Positions 51,131 to 60,062 of a stretch of 64,000 nt of DNA are shown here, piece by piece (the stretch's first letter is position 1; each line of letters starts with the position of its first letter). The DNA is from Natronococcus sp. CG52 (GTDB lineage: Archaea > Halobacteriota > Halobacteria > Halobacteriales > Natrialbaceae): the NCBI RefSeq assembly GCF_023913515.1, contig NZ_CP099391.1, positions 2,046,001-2,110,000 on the forward strand. Reading direction: 5' to 3'. The notes below the pieces were generated by a model, which made no database searches, was not told the origin of the DNA, and saw only the letters and a program-made list of their open reading frames with translations. A program made the translations under genes and the position numbers.

Positions 51131-52087
51131 ATGGCCCGCGTACCTACCCACCCGGACGGCCGCGCCGCCGTCGCCGCTGCCTTCGCCGTGGTCGCCGGAC
51201 TCCTCGCGGTCGGTCTCCTCGTCGGTCCCGCGGTCGTCGGGGCGACGATGGCGAGCACCGGTCCCGCCGTCTCCGAAGAGGCCTACGCCGAACCCGTGCC
51301 GGAGCCGGGAGATCCGTACTTCGAAGCGGCGGCGAACGACGGTAGCTGGATCAGCTACATCAACCCGCGCGACGAGTACCGCAGTCCGTACCTCGGCGAC
51401 GGCTCCGGGAAGATCTGCGTCGCGCTGTTCAACGAGGCGGGCGAACCGATCGCCGGCGAGACCGTCCCGAACACGACCGTCACGGTGCCGACCGGGGACA
51501 CGATCGGATGGCACACGCGGGCGGATCCGATGGTCGTCGAGTACCCGCTGACGGACAACTACGAGCGACCGCTCGATGCCGACCAGTTCGGGACGACGTC
51601 CGATCTGCCCCAGGGGGACGGCTACCTGGATTCTCACTGCATCGAGGTACACGGCCTGCCCGAGGACGAGACGGTCGAGTACGGCGAGGCCGAGGTCGAC
51701 GGTGAGCACGCCGATCGAATCGAGGTCGTCGGCTACGTGCAGCAGGCACACGACACGTGGGACACCGACGTCGATCCGGTCGAAGACGCCGAGCCCTACG
51801 AGAACGCCGGCGGCTGGACGTACGAACCCGACGGCTCGCACGGCCAGGCGGTCGTCGTTCTCCAGCTAACGGGCGGCGAGGACGGCGAGATCGGCAACGG
51901 CGAGAACGTCACCGATCAGGATGACGAGACGTCGACGGAATCCGAGTCGTCGGACGACGAGAACAGCACGAACCAGGAGGGCGGTCAGGCCGCTGAATCG
52001 GGCGGCGCGGACGACGTGCCCGGATTCGGCGCCGCGGCGGCCGTGATCGCGCTGTCGCTGGCGCTACTCGTCGGGTATCGACGGTGA
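51131..52087 (+). CDS. Secreted PGF-CTERM surface protein
   Basis: A 318-residue exported protein. N-terminal signal region with helix at about 14-40 (AFAVVAGLLAVGLLVGPAVV), a folded ectodomain at 45-250 with one pair of Cys (KICVALF and SHCIEV), then an acidic Ser/Thr-rich spacer (about 255-290) and a C-terminal PGF-CTERM sorting signal: VPGFGAAAAVIALSLALLV and final basic YRR. Archaeosortase A is expected to cut at PGF and attach a lipid. Ectodomain function unknown; it may be S-layer associated. Confidence 0.92.
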   Translation: MARVPTHPDGRAAVAAAFAVVAGLLAVGLLVGPAVVGATMASTGPAVSEEAYAEPVPEPGDPYFEAAANDGSWISYINPRDEYRSPYLGDGSGKICVALFNEAGEPIAGETVPNTTVTVPTGDTIGWHTRADPMVVEYPLTDNYERPLDADQFGTTSDLPQGDGYLDSHCIEVHGLPEDETVEYGEAEVDGEHADRIEVVGYVQQAHDTWDTDVDPVEDAEPYENAGGWTYEPDGSHGQAVVVLQLTGGEDGEIGNGENVTDQDDETSTESESSDDENSTNQEGGQAAESGGADDVPGFGAAAAVIALSLALLVGYRR

Positions 52088-52208
52088 GCGGCGGGTCGAT
52101 CGGAGCCGAGTGATCGACGGCGGTCCTCGCCTCCCCTCGAGCGCGAACAACAGTCTCAGGTACCGGAACTCCGTGCCATTTACTGAACGCGAGCGCCGAT
52201 AGACAGAC

Positions 52209-52472
52209 ATGACCGACAACCGCGCCGAATGGATGGAGCCCGTGGACGACGAAATTCTCGAGTTGCTGCAGGACGAGGATATCTTCATGCCTGATCAGAT
52301 CGCCGAGGAGATCGAGCCCCGCGTCCCGCACGTGGCCTACCGGTGTCGCGAACTCGTCGATCACGGTCTCGTGACGAAACACGCGACCGGAATGTACGAC
52401 ATCAACGAGCGGGGCGAGCGGTACCTCGCGGGCGACCTCGATCCGGACGACCTCGAATCCGACGACGCGTAG
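52209..52472 (+). CDS. Small winged-helix regulator (phage PhiH1 repressor-like)
   Basis: An 87-residue winged-helix protein: EPVDDEILELLQDEDIFMPDQIAEEI, VAYRCRELVDHGLVTKHATGMYDINERGERYLAG, the layout of haloarchaeal PhiH1-repressor-like regulators. Helix 3 would bind DNA. Target unknown. Monocistronic with a short acidic tail. Confidence 0.88.
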   Translation: MTDNRAEWMEPVDDEILELLQDEDIFMPDQIAEEIEPRVPHVAYRCRELVDHGLVTKHATGMYDINERGERYLAGDLDPDDLESDDA

Positions 52473-52487
52473 CCGTTCTTCCGGTCG

Positions 52488-52841
52488 TTACTTCGTTTCG
52501 ACGGCCTCGGGTGCGTGTTCGTCTACAAAGGAGACGACGGTCTCCGTTCCCTGGAACCCCTCCGCCATCCGGCCGGTCTCGGAGCCGCCCTCGAAGAGCA
52601 CGAGCGTCGGAACGGACCTGATATCGAACCGATCGACGAGCGTGATGTCGTTGCCGGGGTTGAGCAGCCCGATAGCGACGTCGGTTACGCGCGCAACGTT
52701 TCCGAGTACCGGCTCCATCGCATTACATCGCTCGCAGCCCTTGGTGTAGAACTCGACGAGCGCGAGGTCGTTTCGCTCGACGAACTCGTCGAGATCCGCA
52801 CCGTCCTCGAGTCGTCCCGGTTTCGGGGTTCGATCGTCCAT
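52488..52841 (-). CDS. Thioredoxin-family protein with CERC motif
   Basis: A 117-residue thioredoxin fold: ALVEFYTKGCERCNAMEPVLG with active-site CERC in place of CGPC, and the cis-Pro motif RSVPTLVLFEGG. The charged dipeptide between the cysteines suggests a redox potential or partner unlike normal thioredoxin. Divergent from the zinc-ribbon gene, convergent with the PhiH1-like gene. Confidence 0.9.
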   Translation of the reverse strand: MDDRTPKPGRLEDGADLDEFVERNDLALVEFYTKGCERCNAMEPVLGNVARVTDVAIGLLNPGNDITLVDRFDIRSVPTLVLFEGGSETGRMAEGFQGTETVVSFVDEHAPEAVETK

Positions 52842-53081
52842 ACCCCGGGTACGGACTACGGCGGGAAACCAGTCGTGCCCGAACGGTCGTTCCAGACAGT
52901 CGTCGCTCCCTCGACGGGACGAGACTCGACTGATAATCCGGAGGTTATCGGCTAGAAGAGTGTAAGTCGGACCACGATATACGGATAGAGGACAATATGT
53001 TTGTGTAACACGCGCATATAATGTTCGGACAACAATCATCGAGAAAAGGTGCTTTATAACCGGAGCCCCTACGTGCCGATA

Positions 53082-53402
53082 ATGACTCCGCCCACCAGTC
53101 GCGACCACGAGAAGCCCGAGCGACGGAAAGCGATGTTCTACTGCTGGGAATGCGACCACGCGGACCCTATCGAGGGAGACTGGATTCGCGACGGACGGGG
53201 CCAATCCGTCGCGTACGTCTGTCCCGATTGTAACACCGTCATCGCCGAGCGTCCGAAAGACGACGATTCCGGAAGGGGGCCGCGACCCACCGCCGCGTGG
53301 AGTCGAGTCGTCCGAACGTCCGTCTCCGTCTGGCGAGCGAGCTTCGGTGCCGGAATGGCGGCCGTAACGGCGACGACTCGAGATCGGTCGGACGACTACT
53401 GA
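53082..53402 (+). CDS. Small zinc-ribbon protein of a haloarchaeal family
   Basis: A 106-residue protein with a zinc ribbon at about 20-55: FYCWECDHADPIEGDW and VCPDCNTVIAERP (two CxxC pairs). The C-terminal half is basic and less conserved. The N-terminus MTPPTSRDHEKPERRK is a common start of this haloarchaeal family. Function unknown. Confidence 0.8.
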   Translation: MTPPTSRDHEKPERRKAMFYCWECDHADPIEGDWIRDGRGQSVAYVCPDCNTVIAERPKDDDSGRGPRPTAAWSRVVRTSVSVWRASFGAGMAAVTATTRDRSDDY

Positions 53403-53607
53403 ATCGACCGCGTCGACGCAGACGGCTGTGTTCACCTGGCGGGTACGTTTGGTCGGACTGGTCCCGCCGAAACGGATTGATCCACAGTTCTCAACTTTTT
53501 GCGGTCGATTCGCGGCCGTCTTTCAGCCCCTTCGCTACCAGCGGCACTGTTGGATGACGAACGTCCAATATTATCCCTATTCGAGTATATTCGCCCACAG
53601 CAATAGA

Positions 53608-53617
53608 GTTTTAATGG
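53608..53617 (+). promoter_or_regulatory. TATA-like box for glutamine synthetase
   Basis: GTTTTAATGG lies 30-39 bases before ATG 53647 in a locally AT-rich stretch, consistent with a strong promoter for a highly expressed gene. Confidence 0.5.
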
Positions 53618-53646
53618 ATGGTTCCGTTGGATTACTCGAGTAGAAG

Positions 53647-55002
53647 ATGTCAGATGGGAACCTGACCACCGCAGAACAGGAGGTACTGGATCAGATCGAG
53701 GCGAAGGACGTCGACTTCCTTCGGCTGCAGTTTACGGACATTCTTGGGACGGTCAAGAACGTCTCCGTTCCGGCACGGCAGGCCGAGAAGGCGTTCACCG
53801 AGGGGATCTACTTCGACGGATCGTCGATCGAAGGGTTCGTGCGTATTCAGGAGTCGGACATGCGTCTCAAGCCCGACCCCGAGACGTTCGCCGTCCTTCC
53901 GTGGCGGACCAACGGCGAGAGCGCCGCCGCCCGGATGATCTGCGACGTGATCAACACCTCGACGGGCGAGCCGTTCGAGGGCGACCCGCGCTACGTGCTG
54001 AAACAGGCCTTAGAGCGCGCCAAGGAGATGGGCTACACGGTCAACGCCGCGCCCGAACCCGAGTTCTTCCTGTTCGAGGAGGACGAAGAGGGTCACGCGA
54101 CGACCGAGACCAACGACCACGGCGGCTACTTCGACCTCGCGCCCAAGGACCTCGCGAGCGACGTTCGCCGCGACATCATCTACGGCCTCGAGAACATGGG
54201 CTTCGAGGTCGAGGCGAGCCACCACGAGGTCGCCGAGGGTCAACACGAGATCAACTTCGAGTACGACGACGCCCTGACGACCGCCGACAACGTCGGCACC
54301 TTCCGCACCGTCGTCCGAGCGATCGCCGCCCAGCACGACTACCACGCGACGTTCATGCCCAAACCCATCCCGGAGGTCAACGGCTCGGGCATGCACACCC
54401 ACCTCTCGCTGTTCACCGAGGACGGCGAGAACGCCTTCCACGACGACGACGACGAGTTCGACCTGAGCGAGGAAGCCCACGCCTTCACCGCCGGCATCCT
54501 CGAGCACGCCCCGGCGATCACCGCCATCGCCAACCCCACCGTGAACAGCTACAAGCGCCTCGTCCCCGGCTACGAGGCGCCCGTCTACGTCGCCTGGTCC
54601 GACCGCAACCGCTCGTCGTTGATCCGCAAACCCGCCGCCCGCGTTCCCGCAGCCTCGCGGGTCGAACTGCGCTCGCCCGACCCCTCCTGTAACCCGTATC
54701 TCGCGATCGCCGCGATGATTCACGCGGGTCTCGAGGGGATCGAGCGGGATCTCGACTGTCCGGATCCCGTCCGGGAGAACATCTACGAGTTCGATCAGCA
54801 GAAACGCGAGGAGTACGGCATCGAGACGCTCCCCTCGAACCTCGGCGAGGCCGTCGACGCCCTCGAGGAGGACGAGGTCGTCTACGACGCGCTGGGCGAA
54901 CACATCGGCGAGAAGTTCGTCGAGGCCAAACGCGAGGAGTTCGAGGAGTACCTGATCGACGTCTCCCAGTGGGAACTCGACCGCTACCTCGAGACGTTCT
55001 AG
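53647..55002 (+). CDS. glnA: Glutamine synthetase, type I
   Basis: A 451-residue cytoplasmic enzyme forming glutamine from glutamate and ammonia with ATP. Beta-grasp domain 1-105 ([26 protein letters not shown]); catalytic domain with [39 protein letters not shown] and the Arg/substrate loops [20 protein letters not shown] and [19 protein letters not shown]. No adenylylation-type NLYDLP Tyr loop is visible, so it is probably controlled by feedback or PII and not covalently. Monocistronic. Length typical. Confidence 0.97.
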   Translation: MSDGNLTTAEQEVLDQIEAKDVDFLRLQFTDILGTVKNVSVPARQAEKAFTEGIYFDGSSIEGFVRIQESDMRLKPDPETFAVLPWRTNGESAAARMICDVINTSTGEPFEGDPRYVLKQALERAKEMGYTVNAAPEPEFFLFEEDEEGHATTETNDHGGYFDLAPKDLASDVRRDIIYGLENMGFEVEASHHEVAEGQHEINFEYDDALTTADNVGTFRTVVRAIAAQHDYHATFMPKPIPEVNGSGMHTHLSLFTEDGENAFHDDDDEFDLSEEAHAFTAGILEHAPAITAIANPTVNSYKRLVPGYEAPVYVAWSDRNRSSLIRKPAARVPAASRVELRSPDPSCNPYLAIAAMIHAGLEGIERDLDCPDPVRENIYEFDQQKREEYGIETLPSNLGEAVDALEEDEVVYDALGEHIGEKFVEAKREEFEEYLIDVSQWELDRYLETF

Positions 55003-55164
55003 ACGCGATCGCCGCGACGACCCGGTCGCCGCTGAACGGTTTTTCTTCTCGAAGCGCCGTCGTCTCCTCGTGCGGTAGCCGGACTCTCGTTTCCGCTCTC
55101 TCGGTAGCGAAGACGCGACTCGAGTGACAGCGTTTTAGCCGCATCACACCAACGTCCCGACTGG

Positions 55165-55473
55165 ATGGACGAATCCGATCGACCAGTGCCGCCGAACGAT
55201 CTCGATCCGGAGCTTCGGGCGGTTCTCGAGGCGCTCGGCGAGGAAGACGCCGAGACCCTCCGGACCGTCGCGAGCCACGTCGACGACCTCGCGACGTGGG
55301 CCGAATCCAGCGCCGACCGGGAGTCGAAATCGGCGGCCGACGGCGAGATTTCGTTTCCGGACGACGTCCCGGATCGGGCCACCGTCACGATCACAGAAAT
55401 CGGTGACGAGGAGTACTACTACTTCCAGTGGCGCGACGGCGACAAGATCAGGTCGAAAACCGAGCGGCAATAA
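55165..55473 (+). CDS. Conserved acidic protein of unknown function
   Basis: A 102-residue protein with a helical N-terminal half (LDPELRAVLEALGEEDAETL; VASHVDDLATWAES) and a C-terminal beta strand region ending YYYFQWRDGDKIRSKTERQ. No known motif. Convergent with the next gene. Typical in composition for a haloarchaeal cytoplasmic protein. Confidence 0.7.
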   Translation: MDESDRPVPPNDLDPELRAVLEALGEEDAETLRTVASHVDDLATWAESSADRESKSAADGEISFPDDVPDRATVTITEIGDEEYYYFQWRDGDKIRSKTERQ

Positions 55474-55497
55474 GCGCGGTCGATCGGTCGGTCGATC

Positions 55498-55800
55498 TCA
55501 GGCGAGGTTCCACTCCTCGTCGTCGATCCGAATGACCGTCAACTCGTTGCGATCGCCGAGCAGTCGAACCGTGAAGCCGCCGTCATCGCGCTGCACCTGA
55601 AGATTTACTGTCATGACGTCGGCGGTAACCTCCTCGCTCTTGGCCGACGGTTCCTCGCGTCCCTCCGGGACGTCGAAATCGAAGTCGTCGTAGGAGACGT
55701 GCGTCGATTCCTCGATCAGGTCGTCGTCACCGTAGACGTCCGCGTCGATTCCCGAGGCATCCGTTTCCCGTACCTCGAGTCGGTACGTTTCCATCGTCAT
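55498..55800 (-). CDS. Small acidic beta-rich protein
   Basis: A 100-residue acidic protein (METYRLEVRETDASGIDADV; TVNLQVQRDDGGFTVRLLGDRNEL). Alternating hydrophobic pattern suggests beta strands. Start may be ATG 55800 or 55794. No function recognised. Confidence 0.68.
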   Translation of the reverse strand: MTMETYRLEVRETDASGIDADVYGDDDLIEESTHVSYDDFDFDVPEGREEPSAKSEEVTADVMTVNLQVQRDDGGFTVRLLGDRNELTVIRIDDEEWNLA

Positions 55801-55865
55801 ATTCCGAGCTTTTCTCGGCTCGAGAATGGTGATTCGGCTTTCGTGCGCCGGCAGCGCGCCAGGCC

Positions 55866-56657
55866 TCAGATCGCGTCGTAGGGGCCGAGCCGAGTGCCGT
55901 CGAGCAGGTACGCCTCCCCGTTCGCGAGCCCTTCCGGGAGAAACGGCGAGAGAAACGACTGCCCCGGAACGTTCACCCACGTCCCGCCGACGAGTCCGTT
56001 GAACGCCGGCAGCACGACCAGCCGCGGCGGCGTTTCGTCGGCCTCGAGCCACGAGACGCCCGCGTACTCGGGACGCTCGCGAAACGGAGCCGGATCGAGC
56101 CGTCCCCGAAGCCAGACCTGTTCGACCCGGCTGCCGCCGACCTCGTCTTCGAGACGGACGCAGGGGTGTTCGTGTCCGAGACAGAGCACCTCGCTCTCGA
56201 GCGCCGCCGGCGACGGCCAGGTGTGGCCGTGACAGACGCCGACCGAACCGAGCACGGTTCCGGCGCCGGGAAGGATCGTCGCGTCCTCGAGCCAGTCCTC
56301 GATGCCGCCGTCGTGGTTCCCCTTGACGACGGTGACGTCGAGCGTCGGCGAAGCCGACTCGAACAGCACCTCGAGTTCGCCGCGCTCGGCGCCGCCGGGA
56401 TCGCCGATCGAGTGCATGAGATCGCCGAGGACGACCAGCCGATCGGACTCGGTGCGCTCGAGCAGCGCGAGCAGTCTGTCGCGGCGATCGGGGGCGCGGC
56501 TGGGGACGTCGACGCCGCGCTCGTAGCGCAGGCCGGCCTCGTAGCCGGCGTGGTAGTCCGCGATCAACAGCGCGCGCTCGTCCCCGGAGGTCGCGACCGC
56601 GGCCGGTTCGCCGGGGACGGGTTCGACGGCCGCCGGGCGATGCGCGTCGGGTCCCAT
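55866..56657 (-). CDS. PdeM-like metallophosphoesterase
   Basis: A 263-residue calcineurin-like phosphoesterase. Metal motifs: LLIADYHAGYEAGLRYERGV (D-x-H), LVVLGDLMHSIGD (GDxxH/S), VVKGNHDGG (GNHD), VCHGHTW and LGHEHP. The order and the D-x-H-x-G...GV region match the PdeM family, which in bacteria sits with an Lhr-like helicase and a DNA ligase in a damage-response module. An Lhr helicase is encoded at 47383, not in the same operon. It follows the RPA operon by 10 bases and could be co-transcribed. Confidence 0.85.
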   Translation of the reverse strand: MGPDAHRPAAVEPVPGEPAAVATSGDERALLIADYHAGYEAGLRYERGVDVPSRAPDRRDRLLALLERTESDRLVVLGDLMHSIGDPGGAERGELEVLFESASPTLDVTVVKGNHDGGIEDWLEDATILPGAGTVLGSVGVCHGHTWPSPAALESEVLCLGHEHPCVRLEDEVGGSRVEQVWLRGRLDPAPFRERPEYAGVSWLEADETPPRLVVLPAFNGLVGGTWVNVPGQSFLSPFLPEGLANGEAYLLDGTRLGPYDAI

Positions 56658-56667
56658 TCTCGTCCGT

Positions 56668-58419
56668 TCAGATCGCCTTCAGCGTCTCGTCGTCCGGTTC
56701 ATAACACTGGCCGCCCATCAGCGCCTCTTCGATGGCGGCTTCGACGTCCTCCTCGGCGGTTCCGGTGTCGGCGGCGACGGTCTCGACGAGCGTCGATCGA
56801 TCGGCGCCGTCGCCGTCGTCGAGTTCCTCCATCGTCTCGACGACGTACGCCTGTAGGTCGACGTCGTCCGCGGGCTCGTCCTCGTCGGCCGCCCCCTCGG
56901 CCCCGGATTCCTCCGGAGCAGATTCCGACGCTGCGTCCTCGTCCGCCCCCGGTCCGGATTCGACTTCGGTCGCCGTTTCGCCGTCGGCGCTCTCCTCGGC
57001 TGGTTCGGCGTCGAGGGTCGACGCCGGCGGCTCGCCGAGGTCGTCCCCGGTGGCGTCGGTTTCGGGTTCGGCCTCGAGATCGCCTTCGGGTTCTCCGTCC
57101 GGCACGTCGATGTCGCTCTCCCCGGGGTCGTCGACCTCGGTTCCGGTAGCGAACTCGGCGCCGAACTCCTCCTCGAGCTGTTCGCGCTCGTCGTCGTCCA
57201 TCTCGTACATGCCGCCGCCGTCGAAGTCGCCGAGGTCGTCGTCCGTCTCGTCCGACGCGTCGGCCGCGTCGGGCCGGTCGTCTTCGTCGAACTCGACGGT
57301 CTCCGCGGTCGCATCCGACGGGGAGTCCGCGGTCGCCGCGTCGGTGTCGGCGTCAGCCGTCGTTTCCGCGTCGGTGTCGCTCGTCCCTTCGGCGTCGACG
57401 TCGGTCGCTGCGTCACTCGTCTCGGACTCGATCGACGCATCGATCTCGTCGGTTCCCGTCTCCGTCTCCGCGTCGGTTTCGTCGGCGGCTTCGAACGAGG
57501 GGTCGTCGCCGGCGGTATCGGTCGGGACGTCGTCCGCTGCGGAAAACTCGTCGGCCGTGGCCGCGGACATCGATTCCGGCTCGCCCCCGCCGGCCGTCGC
57601 CGCGACGGGGTCGGGCTGTGAGTCGGACTCGACGGGTTCCGAATCGACGTCGACGTCGGCGAGCGCGGCCAGCGAGTCGAACGTCGTCTCGTCCTCCGGA
57701 CTCGACTCGCCGGGCCGGAGCGCGAGGCCGCTCACTTGGTCGCGGTCGCCCGCCACGACCTCGACGGCCTCGAGCGCGCAGTCGCGCAGGGCGGCGAGGT
57801 ACGCCGGCGTCGTTCCGTAATGGTCCTGTGCGAGCGGGATCCCGTCCGCGAGACCGGACTCGACGCCGTCCTCGGACAGCGCATCCGCGAGGGCGTCGCC
57901 GTCGGCGTCTCGCGGCTCCGCGCTCGTCTCCGCCGCAGCGGCGTAGGTGCCGATGCGGTCGAGCGTCTGCTCGGCCGCGGTGACGGCCCAGCGGTCGCGC
58001 GTCTCGGCGTCGACCGTCGCGATGGACTCCGGTCGGATCGAGGTGTAGACCCTGTCGGAATCGTCCGGCTGGAAGGTGCGCGCCTTCCCGGTTACGGCGA
58101 CGAATTCCGGGGGTTCGATCGCCTCGAGGGTCGCCAGTTCGTCCGGTTGGTACTGGCCGGCGTAGACGACGAACGCGCCCGTCGGGTCGACGACGCGAGC
58201 GCGGACCATCTCGTCGTTGACCGACGTCACTTCCGTGAGGGTTCCGACGGCGAACAGGCGGTTGAGCCGGGCGCCGGTCGGCGTGATGACGTAGTTGGGC
58301 GCTCGCTCCTCGTCGCTTTCGGCGTACGAGAGGGAGGCGTCGTCGTACTCGGCTGCGAAGACGCGGTAGGCGATCTCGCGGCCCGGAATCTCCTCCTCGT
58401 CGGTGCCGTCGGCGCTCAT
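56668..58419 (-). CDS. RPA-associated protein with very long acidic linker
   Basis: A 583-residue RPA-family (COG3390-type) protein. Residues 10-225 hold the OB-fold region (REIAYRVFAAEYDDASLSYA; PNYVITPTGARLNRLFAVGTL; VVYAGQYQPDELATL). Residues about 255-515 are a low-complexity Asp/Glu/Thr/Ala linker. The last 65 residues (DVDLQAYVVETMEELDDGDG; AIEEALMGGQCYEP) look like a winged helix. It forms a complex with the RPA encoded just upstream (ATGA overlap). The linker is far longer than in typical homologues. Confidence 0.9.
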   Translation of the reverse strand: MSADGTDEEEIPGREIAYRVFAAEYDDASLSYAESDEERAPNYVITPTGARLNRLFAVGTLTEVTSVNDEMVRARVVDPTGAFVVYAGQYQPDELATLEAIEPPEFVAVTGKARTFQPDDSDRVYTSIRPESIATVDAETRDRWAVTAAEQTLDRIGTYAAAAETSAEPRDADGDALADALSEDGVESGLADGIPLAQDHYGTTPAYLAALRDCALEAVEVVAGDRDQVSGLALRPGESSPEDETTFDSLAALADVDVDSEPVESDSQPDPVAATAGGGEPESMSAATADEFSAADDVPTDTAGDDPSFEAADETDAETETGTDEIDASIESETSDAATDVDAEGTSDTDAETTADADTDAATADSPSDATAETVEFDEDDRPDAADASDETDDDLGDFDGGGMYEMDDDEREQLEEEFGAEFATGTEVDDPGESDIDVPDGEPEGDLEAEPETDATGDDLGEPPASTLDAEPAEESADGETATEVESGPGADEDAASESAPEESGAEGAADEDEPADDVDLQAYVVETMEELDDGDGADRSTLVETVAADTGTAEEDVEAAIEEALMGGQCYEPDDETLKAI

Positions 58420-59693
58420 GCGTCCACCTCCTCGAGGAAGGCCGACGCACGGGCGGCCGGATCGTCGTCGCTCTCCTCGAAGGTTTCGGCGTCGAGATTG
58501 GCGCCGTACTCGTCGACCGAGAGGTGACCGCGAACGCGGTACTCGCGGCCGACGATGTGCTCGCGGATCGTGTCCGCGACGACCTCCTGATCCATCGCCT
58601 CGCGGGCGGCCTCGAGCGCGTCCTCGAGGGTGCCGCCGTAGACCTTCTGAGTTAACTCGTCATCGAGCACGGCGGTGACCGTCCCGGTGCCGTCGTCGAG
58701 GATCGCCTTTACGCGAAGATCGTCGATCCCGTCGACGTCGCCGTGAGTCCGGCACTGGCCCTTCTGGACGACCCGGTAACACTCGGGACAGCGCTGGATC
58801 AGCCCGGAGCCGTCCCGGACCGCGATCACGTTGCCGACGAGTTCGACGTCGTAGACGCCGCCAGTTCGGACGGCTTCGCCGACGTCCATCGTCGTCGCGT
58901 CGGCGCCGACGTCGATCTCGCGCTCGAGTTCGGTGACCGTCGAGAACTCGGAGACGTTCACCTCGGGAACGCCCCGGAACTCCTGGACATAGGCGTTCTC
59001 GATGCGGACCGAACTGCCGTCTTCGATCTCGGGGGCCGGCTCCCAGTTCGTGAACGGGAGCCGGCCGCTCTCGTCGCCGAAGACGCCGCTCAGGATCTCG
59101 GTCTCGCCGTCGCGGCCGTCGATCGTCCGGCGCTCACAGTCGGCGACCGTGACCTCGACGGCGACGGCACGGTCGCCGGTCTGGAGGTCGGCGAGCTGCG
59201 ATTCGCCGCCGATCTCGTGCGGTACCTCGGGCGACTCGTCCTGGAACGAGAGCGCGGTGCTCTCGCCGAGGTTGAGTTCGGGTTCGCCGTCCCACTCGCG
59301 GACGCCGGCGTTGCCCGCGGTGATCGTATCGCCGGGGGAGAGACCGAAGTCCTCCCAGGCGGTGTAATCGATCGTCCCGGTCTCGTCGGCGAGTCGTCCT
59401 TCGACGATGACGTGCTCGGAGCCCTGATACCGGATCGATCGTTTCCCCGCCGTGAGGACGACGCCGGTTACCGTGACGTTGCCGTCGTCGGGCGTGATGT
59501 CGGCGACGTTCTTCGCCGACGGCGTACCGCCGCCGCCGCTGCTCCCGTCGCCGTACTTCCGGCGGAGGCTCTGTTTGGCCTCGTCGACCGGGACGCTGTA
59601 CTCCACCAGGTTCTGCAGGTCGGATTTGACCTCCTCTTTGTCGACACCGAGGTCGGAGGCGAGATCCTCGGCATGATCATCGAGTTCCATCAT
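58416..59693 (-). CDS. rpa: Replication protein A (single-stranded DNA-binding)
   Basis: A 425-residue RPA with three OB folds: about 60-160 (GNVTVTGVVLTAGKRSIRYQ), 165-270 (GDRAVAVEVTVADCERRTI) and 285-410, the last holding a zinc finger CPECYRVVQKGQCRTHGDV. N-terminal helical part (MELDDHAEDLASDLGVDKEE). Binds ssDNA in replication and repair. Start ATG 59693 or 59690. First gene of an operon with the RPA-associated protein and perhaps the phosphoesterase. Confidence 0.94.
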   Translation of the reverse strand: MMELDDHAEDLASDLGVDKEEVKSDLQNLVEYSVPVDEAKQSLRRKYGDGSSGGGGTPSAKNVADITPDDGNVTVTGVVLTAGKRSIRYQGSEHVIVEGRLADETGTIDYTAWEDFGLSPGDTITAGNAGVREWDGEPELNLGESTALSFQDESPEVPHEIGGESQLADLQTGDRAVAVEVTVADCERRTIDGRDGETEILSGVFGDESGRLPFTNWEPAPEIEDGSSVRIENAYVQEFRGVPEVNVSEFSTVTELEREIDVGADATTMDVGEAVRTGGVYDVELVGNVIAVRDGSGLIQRCPECYRVVQKGQCRTHGDVDGIDDLRVKAILDDGTGTVTAVLDDELTQKVYGGTLEDALEAAREAMDQEVVADTIREHIVGREYRVRGHLSVDEYGANLDAETFEESDDDPAARASAFLEEVDA

Positions 59694-59816
59694 CGGGTTT
59701 TCGAGTGGCGGGTTCAAAAGCGTTCCCGCAACGTGGTGAAAGTGAAAACGATAGTGCTAGTGGTCGAAACGATGACGAGGCAGTACGTTCATCCCGTACC
59801 CGGTCGAACGGCGACT

Positions 59817-60026
59817 ATGGAACGCGTCGGCGCAGCACTCGGTGGGTTGGCGTTCGTCGTGTTGATCTTCGGCGGTCTCGTGGCCGTGCGGATCCTCACA
59901 CGAGCGCTGTACGCCGTGATCTGGTTCGCCGAAACCGTCGCGACGTTCGGCTTCGCACTCCTGGTGGGGTACGTCGTCTATCGAATCCTGCTCGGCTCGA
60001 GCGACGATCCGCGTCGGAGCCGGTGA
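59817..60026 (+). CDS. Small two-helix membrane protein
   Basis: A 69-residue protein with two membrane helices (about 7-32 and 37-60) and a short polar tail. ATG 59817 begins just before the first helix; an in-frame ATG at 59772 would add 15 residues. It ends 36 bases before the reductase gene. Function unknown. Confidence 0.6.
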   Translation: MERVGAALGGLAFVVLIFGGLVAVRILTRALYAVIWFAETVATFGFALLVGYVVYRILLGSSDDPRRSR

Positions 60027-60062
60027 CGAACAATTATCAGACCGAGCATCCAACGTGAGCGC

